The notes: a model not told the origin generated them from the sequence alone. Shown: positions 1 to 7,914, counted from the first letter of the stretch. The stretch is 8,118 bases of DNA from Candidatus Rokuibacteriota bacterium (GCA_016179165.1 JACORX010000432.1:1-8118); one strand, 5' to 3'. Made by a program: numbers and translations.

Positions 1-1064
1 ACTCCGAGCGAGGCAGCGATGTCGTTGCACTGTTGGGCGAGGACGGGCGCGATGGGGATGCCTGTGACGCGGCGGTGGCGCTCCGTCTCGGCTTCGGGTT
101 GGCCGGCCGTGTACACGCGCTCGTGCCCGTCGGCCGTGGGCATGTCTTGAAGCGCCCCGAGCATGTCGTCCATGTCCGCGGTGAACTCCTCGAGGGGGCG
201 GAAGCGCTTGATGTCGATGGCCGCGAAGCAGTGACCCGTGTTGCTCAGCTTCTGCGCGCGCAGTCCCTTCCGGTCGAGGATGTCGCCGTAGACGGCGCCG
301 CCGAGGACGCCCGAGAGAATGTCCACGAGAACGCCCAGGCCGTAGCCCTTGTGGCTGCCCAGCTCCCGGCTGCCCCCGAGCGGGGAGAGCAGGCGAGAGG
401 CCAGGACTCTGCGAGGATCCGTGGTGGGTTGGGCCTGCTCATCGAGCCCCCATCCCTCGGGGATAGGCTTGTTCCAGCGCAGCGCGATATTCAGCTTGCC
501 CACCGCAACGGTCGTCGTCGCCATGTCGAGCACGTACGGCTCGCGGGCGGCGGCCGGGGCGGCGACGCTGATCGGGTTGGTGCCCATCATGGGCTTGCGT
601 CCGAACGTGGGGGCCATGGCCACGAAGGGCGAGTTGGTGAAGGCGAGCCCGATCATCCCGCGTGTGAGCGCCATCATCGAGTAGTTGGCGCAGGCGCCGA
701 AGTGGTTCGAGTTCCGCACGACGACGATGCCCATGCCGTAGGTCGCCGCCTTGGCGATGGCCAGCTCCATGGCCATGACGCTCGCCGGGTGGCCGAGTCC
801 CTTCTGGCCGTCCACGAGCCCTGTCGCGAGATCGTCCCGGGCGACGGTCGGCTCGGCCCACGGGTGGATGAATCCCAGGCGCGTCCACTCCAGGTATTTC
901 GGCAGCATGCCGATCCCGTGCGAGTCCACGCCGCGGAGGTCCGTGCGCACCATCAGGTCGGCGGTCAGGCGCGCGTTCTCGGTCGACATCTTGACGCTCT
1001 CAAGCACCGACACGATGAACTCGGTCAGGCGCTCGTGGGGAACGACGACGGGCTCTTCGGCCAT
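1..1064 (-). CDS. Ldh2-family malate/L-lactate/ureidoglycolate-type dehydrogenase, 3' end cut by window
   Basis: A 354-codon open frame on the minus strand starts at ATG 1064-1062 and is still open at the window edge. The family is usually about 350-360 residues, so only a few C-terminal residues should be missing. Visible family motifs are DLRGVDSHG at residues 42-50 (His49 is the likely catalytic base), NSNHFGACANY at 118-128, GTNPISVAAP at 161-170, LDMATT at 179-184, IPEGWGLD at 201-208 and HKGYGLG at 238-244. Members of this family are cytoplasmic NAD(P)-dependent 2-hydroxyacid dehydrogenases with a fold unlike classical lactate/malate dehydrogenases; substrates include malate, lactate, sulfolactate and ureidoglycolate. 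The exact substrate cannot be read here. AAAGGA at 1077-1072, 7 nt before the ATG, supports the start. The gene follows npdG by 13 nt, so it looks like the last visible gene of the F420 operon. A link to the three-carbon F420 precursor is only a hypothesis. Confidence 0.88.
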   Translation of the reverse strand, partial: MAEEPVVVPHERLTEFIVSVLESVKMSTENARLTADLMVRTDLRGVDSHGIGMLPKYLEWTRLGFIHPWAEPTVARDDLATGLVDGQKGLGHPASVMAMELAIAKAATYGMGIVVVRNSNHFGACANYSMMALTRGMIGLAFTNSPFVAMAPTFGRKPMMGTNPISVAAPAAAREPYVLDMATTTVAVGKLNIALRWNKPIPEGWGLDEQAQPTTDPRRVLASRLLSPLGGSRELGSHKGYGLGVLVDILSGVLGGAVYGDILDRKGLRAQKLSNTGHCFAAIDIKRFRPLEEFTADMDDMLGALQDMPTADGHERVYTAGQPEAETERHRRVTGIPIAPVLAQQCNDIAASLG

Positions 1065-1069
1065 CTCGG

Positions 1070-1080
1070 GGTCCTTTCTA
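1070..1080 (-). promoter_or_regulatory. Ribosome-binding site of the Ldh-family gene, overlapping the npdG stop
   Basis: TAGAAAGGACC on the minus strand contains the npdG stop codon TAG (1080-1078) and the Shine-Dalgarno core AAAGGA, 7 nt before ATG 1064. Ribosomes finishing npdG would therefore sit on this site, which favours translational coupling. Confidence 0.7.
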
Positions 1081-1728
1081 GGTGGGGAGACCTGTGATCT
1101 TGATGCCGGAGTTCTTGAGCTTGTAGCGGCGATTGATCGTGGCGAGCACGGCCGTGATGCCTTCGAGCGGGCCCGCATTGGTGAGCGCGCCCACGTCGAC
1201 GGGGCGGAGACCCATGCCGCTGCCGAGCTCGGCCACGGCTTTCTTCGCGTCCGCGTCCGCTCCGCAGAGCAGGAGGTCGCAGTCGATGTCGTGGCCCGCC
1301 ACGGAGAGCTCGTGGGCCGCGATGTGGTGGAAGGCGGCGACAACTCTGGCCTCGGGGCCGAGCAGCGCCTGCGCTTCCTCCGCGGACGAGCCCTGGGCGG
1401 GCGGGGTGAAGAGGCGCCCGCCGCCGAAGGAGAGCGGCACCACGGTGCTGATCACGACCTTGCCGCGGCAGGCGTCCTTGAGCTCTCCGAGCGTGGCGGC
1501 GAGGCCCGCCGCCGGCAGCGCCAGGACGACGACATCGGCCGCGGCCGCGGCCTCGCGATTGGACATGCCGCCGACGGCCCGGCCCGCTTGACCTGCGATC
1601 TCCGCGGCCTTGGCGCGGGCGCGCTCGGTGTCGCGCGAGCCGATGATGATGTCGTGGCCCGCCTCAGCCCAGCGGATCGCGAGTCCCGCCCCTTCTTTGC
1701 CCGTGCCTCCGAGGATGCCTATGCGCAT
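1078..1728 (-). CDS. npdG: NADPH-dependent F420 reductase (NpdG/Fno family)
   Basis: This 216-residue protein matches the usual length of the F420:NADP oxidoreductase family. It opens with a Rossmann dinucleotide-binding strand and GGTGKEGAGLA at residues 7-17. SRD at 31-33, after the second beta strand, fits binding of the NADPH 2'-phosphate. AFHHI (132-136), PLEGITAVLATINRRYK (187-203) and the C-terminal GIKITGLP (208-215) are also family features. The enzyme transfers hydride between NADPH and F420; in bacteria it is generally thought to supply F420H2 to F420-dependent oxidoreductases. The ATG at 1728 is preceded by AAAGGA at 1738-1733 with a short 4-nt spacer. The gene starts 31 nt after cofE and its TAG stop lies within the ribosome-binding region of the Ldh-family gene. 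No residue looks missing. Confidence 0.93.
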   Translation of the reverse strand: MRIGILGGTGKEGAGLAIRWAEAGHDIIIGSRDTERARAKAAEIAGQAGRAVGGMSNREAAAAADVVVLALPAAGLAATLGELKDACRGKVVISTVVPLSFGGGRLFTPPAQGSSAEEAQALLGPEARVVAAFHHIAAHELSVAGHDIDCDLLLCGADADAKKAVAELGSGMGLRPVDVGALTNAGPLEGITAVLATINRRYKLKNSGIKITGLPT

Positions 1729-1730
1729 GC

Positions 1731-1741
1731 GGTCCTTTCTA
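1731..1741 (-). promoter_or_regulatory. Ribosome-binding site of npdG, duplicated 11-mer
   Basis: On the minus strand the sequence reads TAGAAAGGACC just before the npdG ATG. The Shine-Dalgarno core AAAGGA ends 4 nt before the start. The identical 11-mer occurs before the Ldh-family gene at 1070-1080. Confidence 0.7.
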
Positions 1742-1759
1742 TTTGAAGCGATCGTGGGT

Positions 1760-2512
1760 CTATCGGAAGAGGTCGCGGGCGGGGTCGCGCACGAGCGGGC
1801 GGCTTCCGCTCTCCCCGCGGGGCCAATTGAGTCCGCGGATGATCACGACGGGGATGCGGTCGAGCTTGCCCATGATGGGCTCGGCCGCGGAGGCGAGCTC
1901 ATCGGCCAGGGCCAGGATGGTCGCCTGCAGCACGTGGCCGGCCGGATCCTTCTCGCCCAGGTAGCTCTTGAGCGGCTCGAGCCCCGCCACGCCGATGGCG
2001 ACGTTGGTCAGCCCCTCGCGCCACGGTCTGCCGAAGGTGTCGGCGATGATGATGCCCAGGTCGTGGCCCGTCAGGGCCCGTAGCCCATCCCGCAGCCCGC
2101 GCGCGGAGCGGTCTGAGTCCTCGGGCAAGAGGCAGGCAGTATCGGCGTCGACGTTGGACTGGTCCACGCCCGCGTTGGCGCAGATCCAGCCCTGGTGCGT
2201 CTCGACGATCAGCACGCCCTTGTCGCGCCGCACGACGCGGCGGCTCTCGCGGAGTATGACCTCGATCAGCCGCGCGTCGCGGCCCAGCTCTTCTGCCATG
2301 GCGACGGTCTCCGGCGACGGCGTGATCTCCGCGAGCTTTACTATGCGGCCCTCGGCCTTGGAGACGATCTTCTGGCTGATCACGAGGAGGTCGGCGGCCG
2401 CGAGCGGTGTCCCTTGCGCGGCAGCGGCGCGTGCGATGAGGATCGAGAGGGCCTCGCCCGCGCCGATCTCGGGCAGACCCTCGACGCCGATCACCTCGTA
2501 GCGCGGCGGCAC
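1760..2512 (-). CDS. cofE: Coenzyme F420-0:L-glutamate ligase CofE, single domain
   Basis: CofE adds gamma-linked L-glutamate to F420-0 using GTP, the last biosynthetic step. The 250-residue protein has the usual length of stand-alone CofE. Motifs seen are VEGLPEIGAGE (10-20), ISQKIVSKAEGR (46-57), ETHQGWICANAGVDQSN (104-120), LLPEDSDRSA (128-137), DTFGRPWREGLTNVAIG (158-174) and the typical C-terminal DLFR. There is no C-terminal nitroreductase-like domain as in mycobacterial FbiB. Two in-frame GTG starts compete. GTG 2518 forms a GTGA overlap with the cofC stop but lies only 1 nt from the GGAGG at 2524-2520. GTG 2512 has a normal 7-nt spacing and is chosen; the alternative adds two residues. 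The frame stays open much further upstream through cofC, but that stretch is the shadow of cofC, not part of this protein. Confidence 0.95.
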   Translation of the reverse strand: MPPRYEVIGVEGLPEIGAGEALSILIARAAAAQGTPLAAADLLVISQKIVSKAEGRIVKLAEITPSPETVAMAEELGRDARLIEVILRESRRVVRRDKGVLIVETHQGWICANAGVDQSNVDADTACLLPEDSDRSARGLRDGLRALTGHDLGIIIADTFGRPWREGLTNVAIGVAGLEPLKSYLGEKDPAGHVLQATILALADELASAAEPIMGKLDRIPVVIIRGLNWPRGESGSRPLVRDPARDLFR

Positions 2513-2514
2513 GC

Positions 2515-3183
2515 TCACGCCTCCGGGCCGCGGCGCGCCAGGCGGGCCGGGACGTCGAGCGATGCGAGCAATCCGGCGCTCCGCGTGGAGGTGCCGCGCT
2601 CGAGGAGCAGTACCAGGTCTTCCGGGGCGTCGATGTCGAGGCCGAGGCCGGGGAGCCTTCGCACCAGCGGCCGGAGGCCCGCGGCCCGCGCCGCGCCCAG
2701 GTGGTTGTCGAAGGAGGGCTCGCCGAATTTGAGCGCCATGGCATCCGGCGGCTCGAGGAGGGCCGCATTCGTCCCGAAGCCGGACAGCGAGGGCACGAAG
2801 ACCGCACCCGGCGCCTCCAGGGGCGTATCGGCCAATGCGGCCAGCTCGCCCGGGGTGACGCACGGCACGTCGCCCGGGATGGTCAGGAAGCGCCGCGCCC
2901 CGCGGGCGAGGGCCGTTCGCTGGGCGTGGGCGACGGCTTCCGTGTGGCCCCGGTTGGTTTCCTCGCCGAGTGTGTCCGCCCCGTGGCGTCTCGCCAGCGC
3001 CTCGACAGCCGGGTCACGCGTGACGACCAGCACCAGGCCGATCTGCGCGCGGGCCAGCGCGTCGAGGACGTCCTCGATCATGGCGCGCGCCAGATCGCCG
3101 CGCTCGGATGGCGAGAGAAACGGGATGAGCCGCTGCTTGGCGTTGACGAGGTCCTTGACGGGGACCGCGACGACGGCGCTCAC
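2515..3183 (-). CDS. cofC: CofC: 2-phospholactate / phosphoenolpyruvate-type guanylyltransferase
   Basis: CofC (FbiD in mycobacteria) condenses GTP with a three-carbon phospho-acid to give the unstable guanylyl-PP intermediate used by CofD. The 222-residue protein shows the family's nucleotide-binding start VPVKDL (7-12) followed by AKQRL (15-19). It also has NRGHTEAV (77-84), the metal-site region IPGDVPCV (102-109), GTNAALLEPP (137-146), FGEPSFDNHL (153-162) and GLDIDAPEDL (181-190). The start is GTG 3183, whose bases form a GTGA overlap with the cofD stop; GAGG at 3194-3191 lies 7 nt upstream. The frame continues upstream into cofD, but homology-like content begins only at this GTG. Whether the substrate is 2-phospho-L-lactate, phosphoenolpyruvate or 3-phosphoglycerate cannot be decided by eye. 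Confidence 0.94.
   Translation of the reverse strand: MSAVVAVPVKDLVNAKQRLIPFLSPSERGDLARAMIEDVLDALARAQIGLVLVVTRDPAVEALARRHGADTLGEETNRGHTEAVAHAQRTALARGARRFLTIPGDVPCVTPGELAALADTPLEAPGAVFVPSLSGFGTNAALLEPPDAMALKFGEPSFDNHLGAARAAGLRPLVRRLPGLGLDIDAPEDLVLLLERGTSTRSAGLLASLDVPARLARRGPEA
2520..2524 (-). promoter_or_regulatory. Ribosome-binding site deciding the cofE start
   Basis: GGAGG on the minus strand lies inside the 3' end of cofC. It is 7 nt from GTG 2512 but only 1 nt from GTG 2518, which favours the inner start. Confidence 0.6.
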
Positions 3184-4106
3184 GCGAGCGCCTCGAGCGC
3201 CCGGCGGGCCAGGGCGATTTCCCCCTCCCGGCCGCGCATGACGGTCTCCGTCACGATGGTGCGTAGCCCGGCGGCTTCGATGCGCGGCGTGAGCGCTGCG
3301 TCCTGGTTGTCCACGAGCAGGATGTCGAGCCACGGCGCATAGGCGGACGCGACGCCGAGCGCCGACACCTCGAACCCGCACGCGGCCATGAGACGTCCGG
3401 CGGGCCCGGAGACGGCCTGCCCTCCGACGATCGGGCTGACCGCGAGAACGACCGCGTCCGTCGCCTCCAGCGCGCGCGCGATCCCGGGGACTGAGAGGAT
3501 GGGACCGATGGAGGTGATGGGATTGGACGGACAGACGATGACAGCGTGGGCCGAGGCTATGGCCTCGACGACTCCGGGGGCCGGGAGCGCTGCGTTCGCG
3601 CCCACATAGTCCACTTCCACCACCTCGACCTGGGTCTTCTCGCGCACGAAATACTCCTGGAAGCCGAGCCACCCGTCCGGCCCGCGGACGCACGTCCTCA
3701 CGGACTGGTCCGACATGGGCAGGACCGCGTGGCTCACGTCGAGGTCCTGCGCGATCTTCGCCGTGACCTCGGTCAGCGTCTGCCCCTCGCGCAGCAGCCG
3801 CGTGCGGTGCAGGTGGGTGGCGAGATCACGGTCGCCCAGATTGAACCAGGTCGGTTCGCCGAAGCGGACCATCTCTCCGAACGTCCTGAAGGTCTCGCCG
3901 CGGAGCCCCCAGCCCCGGTCCTCGTCGATCCAGCCGCCCAGCGTGTAGCAGACGGTGTCGAGGTCGGGGGAGACGTGGAGCCCCCAGATCAGCGCATCGT
4001 CACCCGTGTTGCCCACGATGGTGAGCGTCCGCTGTGGGACCAGCGCGTCCAGACCCCGCAGGAGCTTGGCGGCGCCGGTCCCACCCGCGAGGGTGACGAT
4101 GCGCAT
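3180..4106 (-). CDS. cofD: 2-phospho-L-lactate transferase CofD (FbiA)
   Basis: CofD transfers the phospho-three-carbon unit from the CofC product to the deazaflavin Fo, giving F420-0 or dehydro-F420-0. The 308-residue length is typical. The N-terminus reads MRIVTLAGGTGAAKLLRGL, followed by GNTGDD (32-37), LGGWIDEDRGWG (56-67), TWFNLGDRDLATHLHRT (86-102), PSNPITSIGPIL (193-204) and SPIVGG (224-229), all characteristic of the family, with substrate loops apparently intact. The start ATG 4106 lies 11 nt after the stop of the GNAT-like gene. The stretch before it is pyrimidine-rich with no convincing Shine-Dalgarno site, so initiation may depend on coupling to the upstream gene. The 3' end overlaps cofC by 4 nt. 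Confidence 0.96.
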   Translation of the reverse strand: MRIVTLAGGTGAAKLLRGLDALVPQRTLTIVGNTGDDALIWGLHVSPDLDTVCYTLGGWIDEDRGWGLRGETFRTFGEMVRFGEPTWFNLGDRDLATHLHRTRLLREGQTLTEVTAKIAQDLDVSHAVLPMSDQSVRTCVRGPDGWLGFQEYFVREKTQVEVVEVDYVGANAALPAPGVVEAIASAHAVIVCPSNPITSIGPILSVPGIARALEATDAVVLAVSPIVGGQAVSGPAGRLMAACGFEVSALGVASAYAPWLDILLVDNQDAALTPRIEAAGLRTIVTETVMRGREGEIALARRALEALA

Positions 4107-4117
4107 GGGGCCGTCGG

Positions 4118-4621
4118 TCAGGGAAGAGCGGGGGAAGCGCGGCGGTCGCGACCGCGGCCCGCTGCGCTCCAGAGGGCGCTGCCGCCGCGCCAGCCGAAGA
4201 GCCCGATGCCGGGACGGCCGCGGAGGGCTTCCGGCAGCTCAGCCTCCGGCACAGGAATGAAGCCGAGGCGCACCCACACGCGGTCGAGGCCTTGGGGGCG
4301 CGCAAAGAGCGTCTCGACTTTCTCCGCCTCCACCGTGGCGAGTGCCAGGGCGACCAGGCCGGCTGCCGCATCCAGCGCCGCTTCGGGCTCCGCGCCTGGC
4401 GGAGCCGCGATGGCCGGCCCGTGGAGCATGGCGGCCGCTCCGGCGCGCTCGAGCAGCGCGGCCCCGACGAGCGTCTCACCCTCCCACGCGCCCCAGCCCG
4501 TCGCGACCTCGGCGGCCGCCGGCGCCCAGGCCCCGACGAAGCCGAATAGCTCTCGCCCTTCGCGCCCAGGGTCCGCGAGGGGCCGGAAGGCGAGGGCGTC
4601 CCAACCCTTACCTCTTGCCAA
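4118..4621 (-). CDS. Hypothetical protein, possibly a degenerate GNAT-fold acetyltransferase
   Basis: I do not firmly recognise this 167-residue protein. It is rich in Ala and Gly and has no signal peptide or membrane segment. Residues 43-58 (WGAWEGETLVGAALLE) look like the antiparallel strands 2-3 of a GNAT fold. The helix around 83-100 followed by ETLFARP and LDRVWVRLGFIPVPE (112-126) resembles the strand 5/helix 4 end of GNAT proteins, where an 'LGF' turn is common. The acetyl-CoA pyrophosphate motif Q/R-x-x-G-x-G/A is not clear, so activity is uncertain. The start is a TTG at 4621, inside the HU gene (14-nt overlap), preceded by AAGGA at 4634-4630 with an 8-nt spacer; the next in-frame ATG falls near residue 65, too late. 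It lies between HU and cofD. The last 15 residues are Arg-rich and low-complexity. Confidence 0.72.
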   Translation of the reverse strand: MARGKGWDALAFRPLADPGREGRELFGFVGAWAPAAAEVATGWGAWEGETLVGAALLERAGAAAMLHGPAIAAPPGAEPEAALDAAAGLVALALATVEAEKVETLFARPQGLDRVWVRLGFIPVPEAELPEALRGRPGIGLFGWRGGSALWSAAGRGRDRRASPALP

Positions 4622-4895
4622 GCACCGCGTCCTTGATGCTCTTGGCCAACCGGAACTTCACGACGCGCTTGGCCGGGATCTTGATCGGCTCGCCGGTCTG
4701 CGGGTTGCGGCCCATCCGCGCCTTGCGGTTGCCCAGCACCAGCCGCCCGAAGTGGGGCAGCACGAAGACGTTCTTGGCTTCCTTGATCGCGAGCCCTTCG
4801 AGGTGCTCGAAGAGATCGACCACCTGCTTCTTTGCCAGGCCGGTCTTCTGGGCGAGGTGAGCGATGGTGGCGGACTTGCTCATGGGTTTTGCCAT
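4608..4895 (-). CDS. HU/IHF-family nucleoid DNA-binding protein
   Basis: The 95-residue protein matches the HU/IHF family length. The N-terminal helices (residues 5-45) contain TIAHLAQKTGLAKKQVVDLF, the dimerisation region. The DNA-binding arm follows with HFGRLVLGNRKARMGRNP (48-65), then QTGEPIKIPAKRVVKFR (66-82) and the closing helix AKSIKDAVLG. The RxGRNPxTGE core, including the Pro that intercalates into DNA, is intact. Such proteins bend and compact DNA as dimers. The start is ATG 4895, preceded by GGAGGA at 4908-4903 with 7-nt spacing. A longer frame from GTG 4940 would add 15 residues with no good ribosome-binding site and no match to the family. The gene has its own likely promoter upstream. 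Its place between cofH and cofD is unexpected for a nucleoid protein. HU and IHF subunits cannot be separated here. Confidence 0.93.
   Translation of the reverse strand: MAKPMSKSATIAHLAQKTGLAKKQVVDLFEHLEGLAIKEAKNVFVLPHFGRLVLGNRKARMGRNPQTGEPIKIPAKRVVKFRLAKSIKDAVLGKR
4630..4634 (-). promoter_or_regulatory. Ribosome-binding site supporting a TTG start
   Basis: AAGGA on the minus strand, inside the last codons of the HU gene, is 8 nt from TTG 4621. It is the main evidence that the GNAT-like gene starts at this rare codon. Confidence 0.5.
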
Positions 4896-4902
4896 TCGGC
4901 GA

Positions 4903-4908
4903 TCCTCC
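4903..4908 (-). promoter_or_regulatory. Ribosome-binding site of the HU-family gene
   Basis: GGAGGA on the minus strand, 7 nt before ATG 4895, is the strongest Shine-Dalgarno site in the window. It fixes the HU start over the upstream GTG 4940. Confidence 0.8.
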
Positions 4909-4974
4909 GTCTCAGGGTTGAAGGTGAACGATACGGCCACTGCGGATGACCGCCGTCGTCTCGGACAAGGCTGG

Positions 4975-5003
4975 ATTGTAACCCAGCCGCCCGCGCTCGT
5001 AAA
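4975..5003 (-). promoter_or_regulatory. Predicted sigma70-type promoter for the HU gene
   Basis: On the minus strand, TTTACG (5003-4998, 4 of 6 matches to TTGACA) and TACAAT (4980-4975, 5 of 6 matches to TATAAT) are separated by exactly 17 nt. The site lies in the only intergenic gap over 100 nt (4896-5021), an AT-richer spot in very GC-rich DNA. Transcription would begin near 4968 and leave a leader of about 70 nt before the HU ATG. It could also serve the GNAT-like gene, cofD, cofC, cofE, npdG and the Ldh-family gene by read-through. This is a pattern match only. Confidence 0.55.
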
Positions 5004-5021
5004 CAGCCGCGGTGCTCAGCT

Positions 5022-6310
<1,289 letters not shown>

Positions 6311-6320
<10 letters not shown>

Positions 6321-7504
6321 GTTCGCCACCTTTCGAGGTCGCCTCTCACGAGGCCGTCTCCGTCCACGAAGCCGCGCACGCGCGGGCGCAGGGCTTCGTG
6401 GACGAACTCGGAGCGCGCTGCGTACTCGGGATAGACGGCCAGCCGCTCACGCAGCTCGAGGCCCGCCCGCTGGGTGGCGCGCCGGAGCGCCGCGAGCCCG
6501 GGCCACGGCCGCTCGGGGTTGATGTGGTCGGGGGTCAGAGGCGAGACGCCGCCCCAGTCGTTGATGCCCGCGTCGGGCAGTCGCGCGAAGTCCGCGTCGG
6601 AGAGGTTGGGTGGTACCTGGATGTTCATGTCGGGGCCGAGCAGGAGCCGGGCCACCGCGGCCGTCCGAAGGAGGTCGTCCATGGCCGGCTCGGGATGGTC
6701 CCGCATCGGAATGCCGGGCTTCCGGCGGAAGTTCTGGACGATGACTTCCTGGATGTGCCCATAGCGCTCGTGCAGATCGCGGATCGCGAGCAGCGCCTCG
6801 ACGCGCTCTCCGTGGGTCTCGCCGATCCCGATCAGAACACCCGTGGTGAAGGGGATCGACAGCTTGCCGGCGAGCGCGATGGTCCGGAGGCGGCGAGCGG
6901 GCACTTTGTCGGGGGCGCGGTCGTGGGCGAGGCCCGGGCCGAGCAGCCGCTCCGAAGTCGTCTCGAGCATGATGCCCATGCTGACGTTGACCTCGCGAAG
7001 CGACGACAGGTCACGCTCGCCCATCACGCCCGGATTGGCGTGGGGCAGGAGGCTCGTCTCGCTGACGACCAGCGTTGAGACCGCGCGCAGGTAGTCGAGC
7101 GTCGTCCTGTGCCCCATGCGCCGCAGGAAGTGGCGGTACTCGGGGAAGAGCGCCTCCGGCCGGTCGCCCAGCGAGAAGAGCGCTTCCTTGGCGCCGAGGC
7201 GCTCGCCCGCACGGGCGAGCGCGACGACCTGCTCAGGCGTCATGGTCAGTGCGCCCGGGTCGCCTGGATCGCGGCGGAAGGTGCAGTAACCGCAGTAGTC
7301 GCGGCAGAGATTGGTCAGCGGTACGAAGACCTTGGCCGAGAAGGTCACGCGGCGGCCGCGACCCCGGTCCCTCGTCGCCGCCGCCGCGGCGAGCAGGTCT
7401 GGCATCAGCGACGCGGGCGTCCCCAGCAGGGCGACCGCCTCCTCCGCGGAGGGGACGCGGCCCCCCGCGGCGCGCTCGACCGCGGCTAGCTCGCGTAGCG
7501 CCAC
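6311..7504 (-). CDS. cofG: Fo synthase subunit 1, radical SAM protein CofG
   Basis: CofG carries out the second radical SAM reaction of Fo formation, closing the deazaflavin ring on the CofH product. The 397-residue protein has the cluster motif CRDYCGYCTFRR (cysteines 67, 71 and 74), then LFSLGDRPE (109-117), LLPHANPGVM (152-161), GVLIGIGET (222-230), VQNFRRKPG (256-264) and NDWGGVSPLTPDHINPERPW (315-334). All are typical of CofG and none of the key cysteines is lost. The first 50 residues are Ala/Arg-rich and less conserved. The start is GTG 7504, with GGGGAAGG (7519-7512) 7 nt upstream; it overlaps the PPOX gene by 19 nt. CofG and CofH are separate proteins here, unlike the FbiC fusion of actinobacteria. 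Confidence 0.96.
6329..6333 (-). promoter_or_regulatory. Ribosome-binding site deciding the cofH start
   Basis: AAAGG on the minus strand sits inside the 3' end of cofG, 8 nt before GTG 6320. It touches the alternative GTG 6329, which would have no well-placed site. Confidence 0.5.
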
Positions 7505-7914
7505 TGGAGGACCTTCCCCGGCCTGACCCTGATCATGGTTCCCTTGTCTCGCGAGAGCCCCATGCCGCGATACTGAGGGTACTTCGACAGGAGAAGGTCG
7601 ATCCCGGCGGCGAAGTCGCGCCCGGCCGTGAGGATCTCGGCGAGCCCCTGGATGATGACCCAGCGGAGCCGGCGCCAGTCCTCGTCGTAGTGGTCGATCA
7701 CGACGGAGACCTTGGGGTTCTCGCGGATGTTGCGCACGCGCTTGAGGTCACCCGCGCGCTTGGGCTTGTCGTCAACGGCCGATACGAGCGCCTCGCCGTC
7801 CCAGGCATAACAAAACGGCACGACCAGCGGCTGGCCCGCGCCGTCAGCGGTGGCGAGCCGGCCCAGACGGGCGCTCGCGATGAACTCGCATACGTCGGCC
7901 GGCAGAGCGCTCAT
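7486..7914 (-). CDS. PPOX-class F420-dependent oxidoreductase, Rv0121-like
   Basis: A 142-residue protein of the pyridoxamine 5'-phosphate oxidase-like split beta-barrel superfamily. LGRLATAD (17-24), QPLVVPFCYAWDG (28-40), DDKPKR (48-53), LKRVRNIRENPKVSVVIDH (57-75), YDEDWRRLRWV (76-86) and KYPQYR (111-116) match the subgroup typified by Mycobacterium tuberculosis Rv0121, which is grouped with F420-binding proteins. The substrate and reaction are not known to me; binding or reduction by F420H2 is inferred from the subgroup and from the position directly before cofG. The ATG at 7914 overlaps the upstream LLM gene stop as ATGA. No strong Shine-Dalgarno site precedes it, so translation is probably coupled. 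The 3' end overlaps cofG by 19 nt. The protein appears complete. Confidence 0.85.
   Translation of the reverse strand: MSALPADVCEFIASARLGRLATADGAGQPLVVPFCYAWDGEALVSAVDDKPKRAGDLKRVRNIRENPKVSVVIDHYDEDWRRLRWVIIQGLAEILTAGRDFAAGIDLLLSKYPQYRGMGLSRDKGTMIRVRPGKVLQWRYAS

Noticed and set aside
245..888. Short minus-strand frames inside the Ldh-family gene
   Set aside because: They are other frames of the same strand, Arg/Ser/Pro-rich, without motifs. The true frame gives a continuous 354-codon Ldh2 protein.
33..1746. Long plus-strand open frames opposite the Ldh-family gene and npdG
   Set aside because: They are Arg/Ala/Gly/His-rich low-complexity translations with no family motif. They mirror minus-strand genes with clear conserved motifs, as expected when GC-rich codons leave few stops in other frames.
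1760..2863. A 367-codon frame suggesting an extended CofE fusion
   Set aside because: The extra N-terminal part is the shadow of cofC. CofE motifs start only after GTG 2512/2518, and the extension does not look like a nitroreductase domain.
2515..3693. A 392-codon frame suggesting an N-terminally extended CofC or a fusion
   Set aside because: The first 170 residues are the out-of-frame reading of cofD. CofC similarity begins exactly at GTG 3183, which has its own ribosome-binding site.
4608..4940. A longer HU protein starting at GTG 4940
   Set aside because: The extra 15 residues do not fit HU proteins and no well-placed ribosome-binding site precedes GTG 4940, while ATG 4895 has an excellent one.
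3546..4949. A 467-codon plus-strand frame opposite cofD, the GNAT-like gene and HU
   Set aside because: It spans three good minus-strand genes, has no recognisable domain and has the composition of a GC-rich antisense frame.
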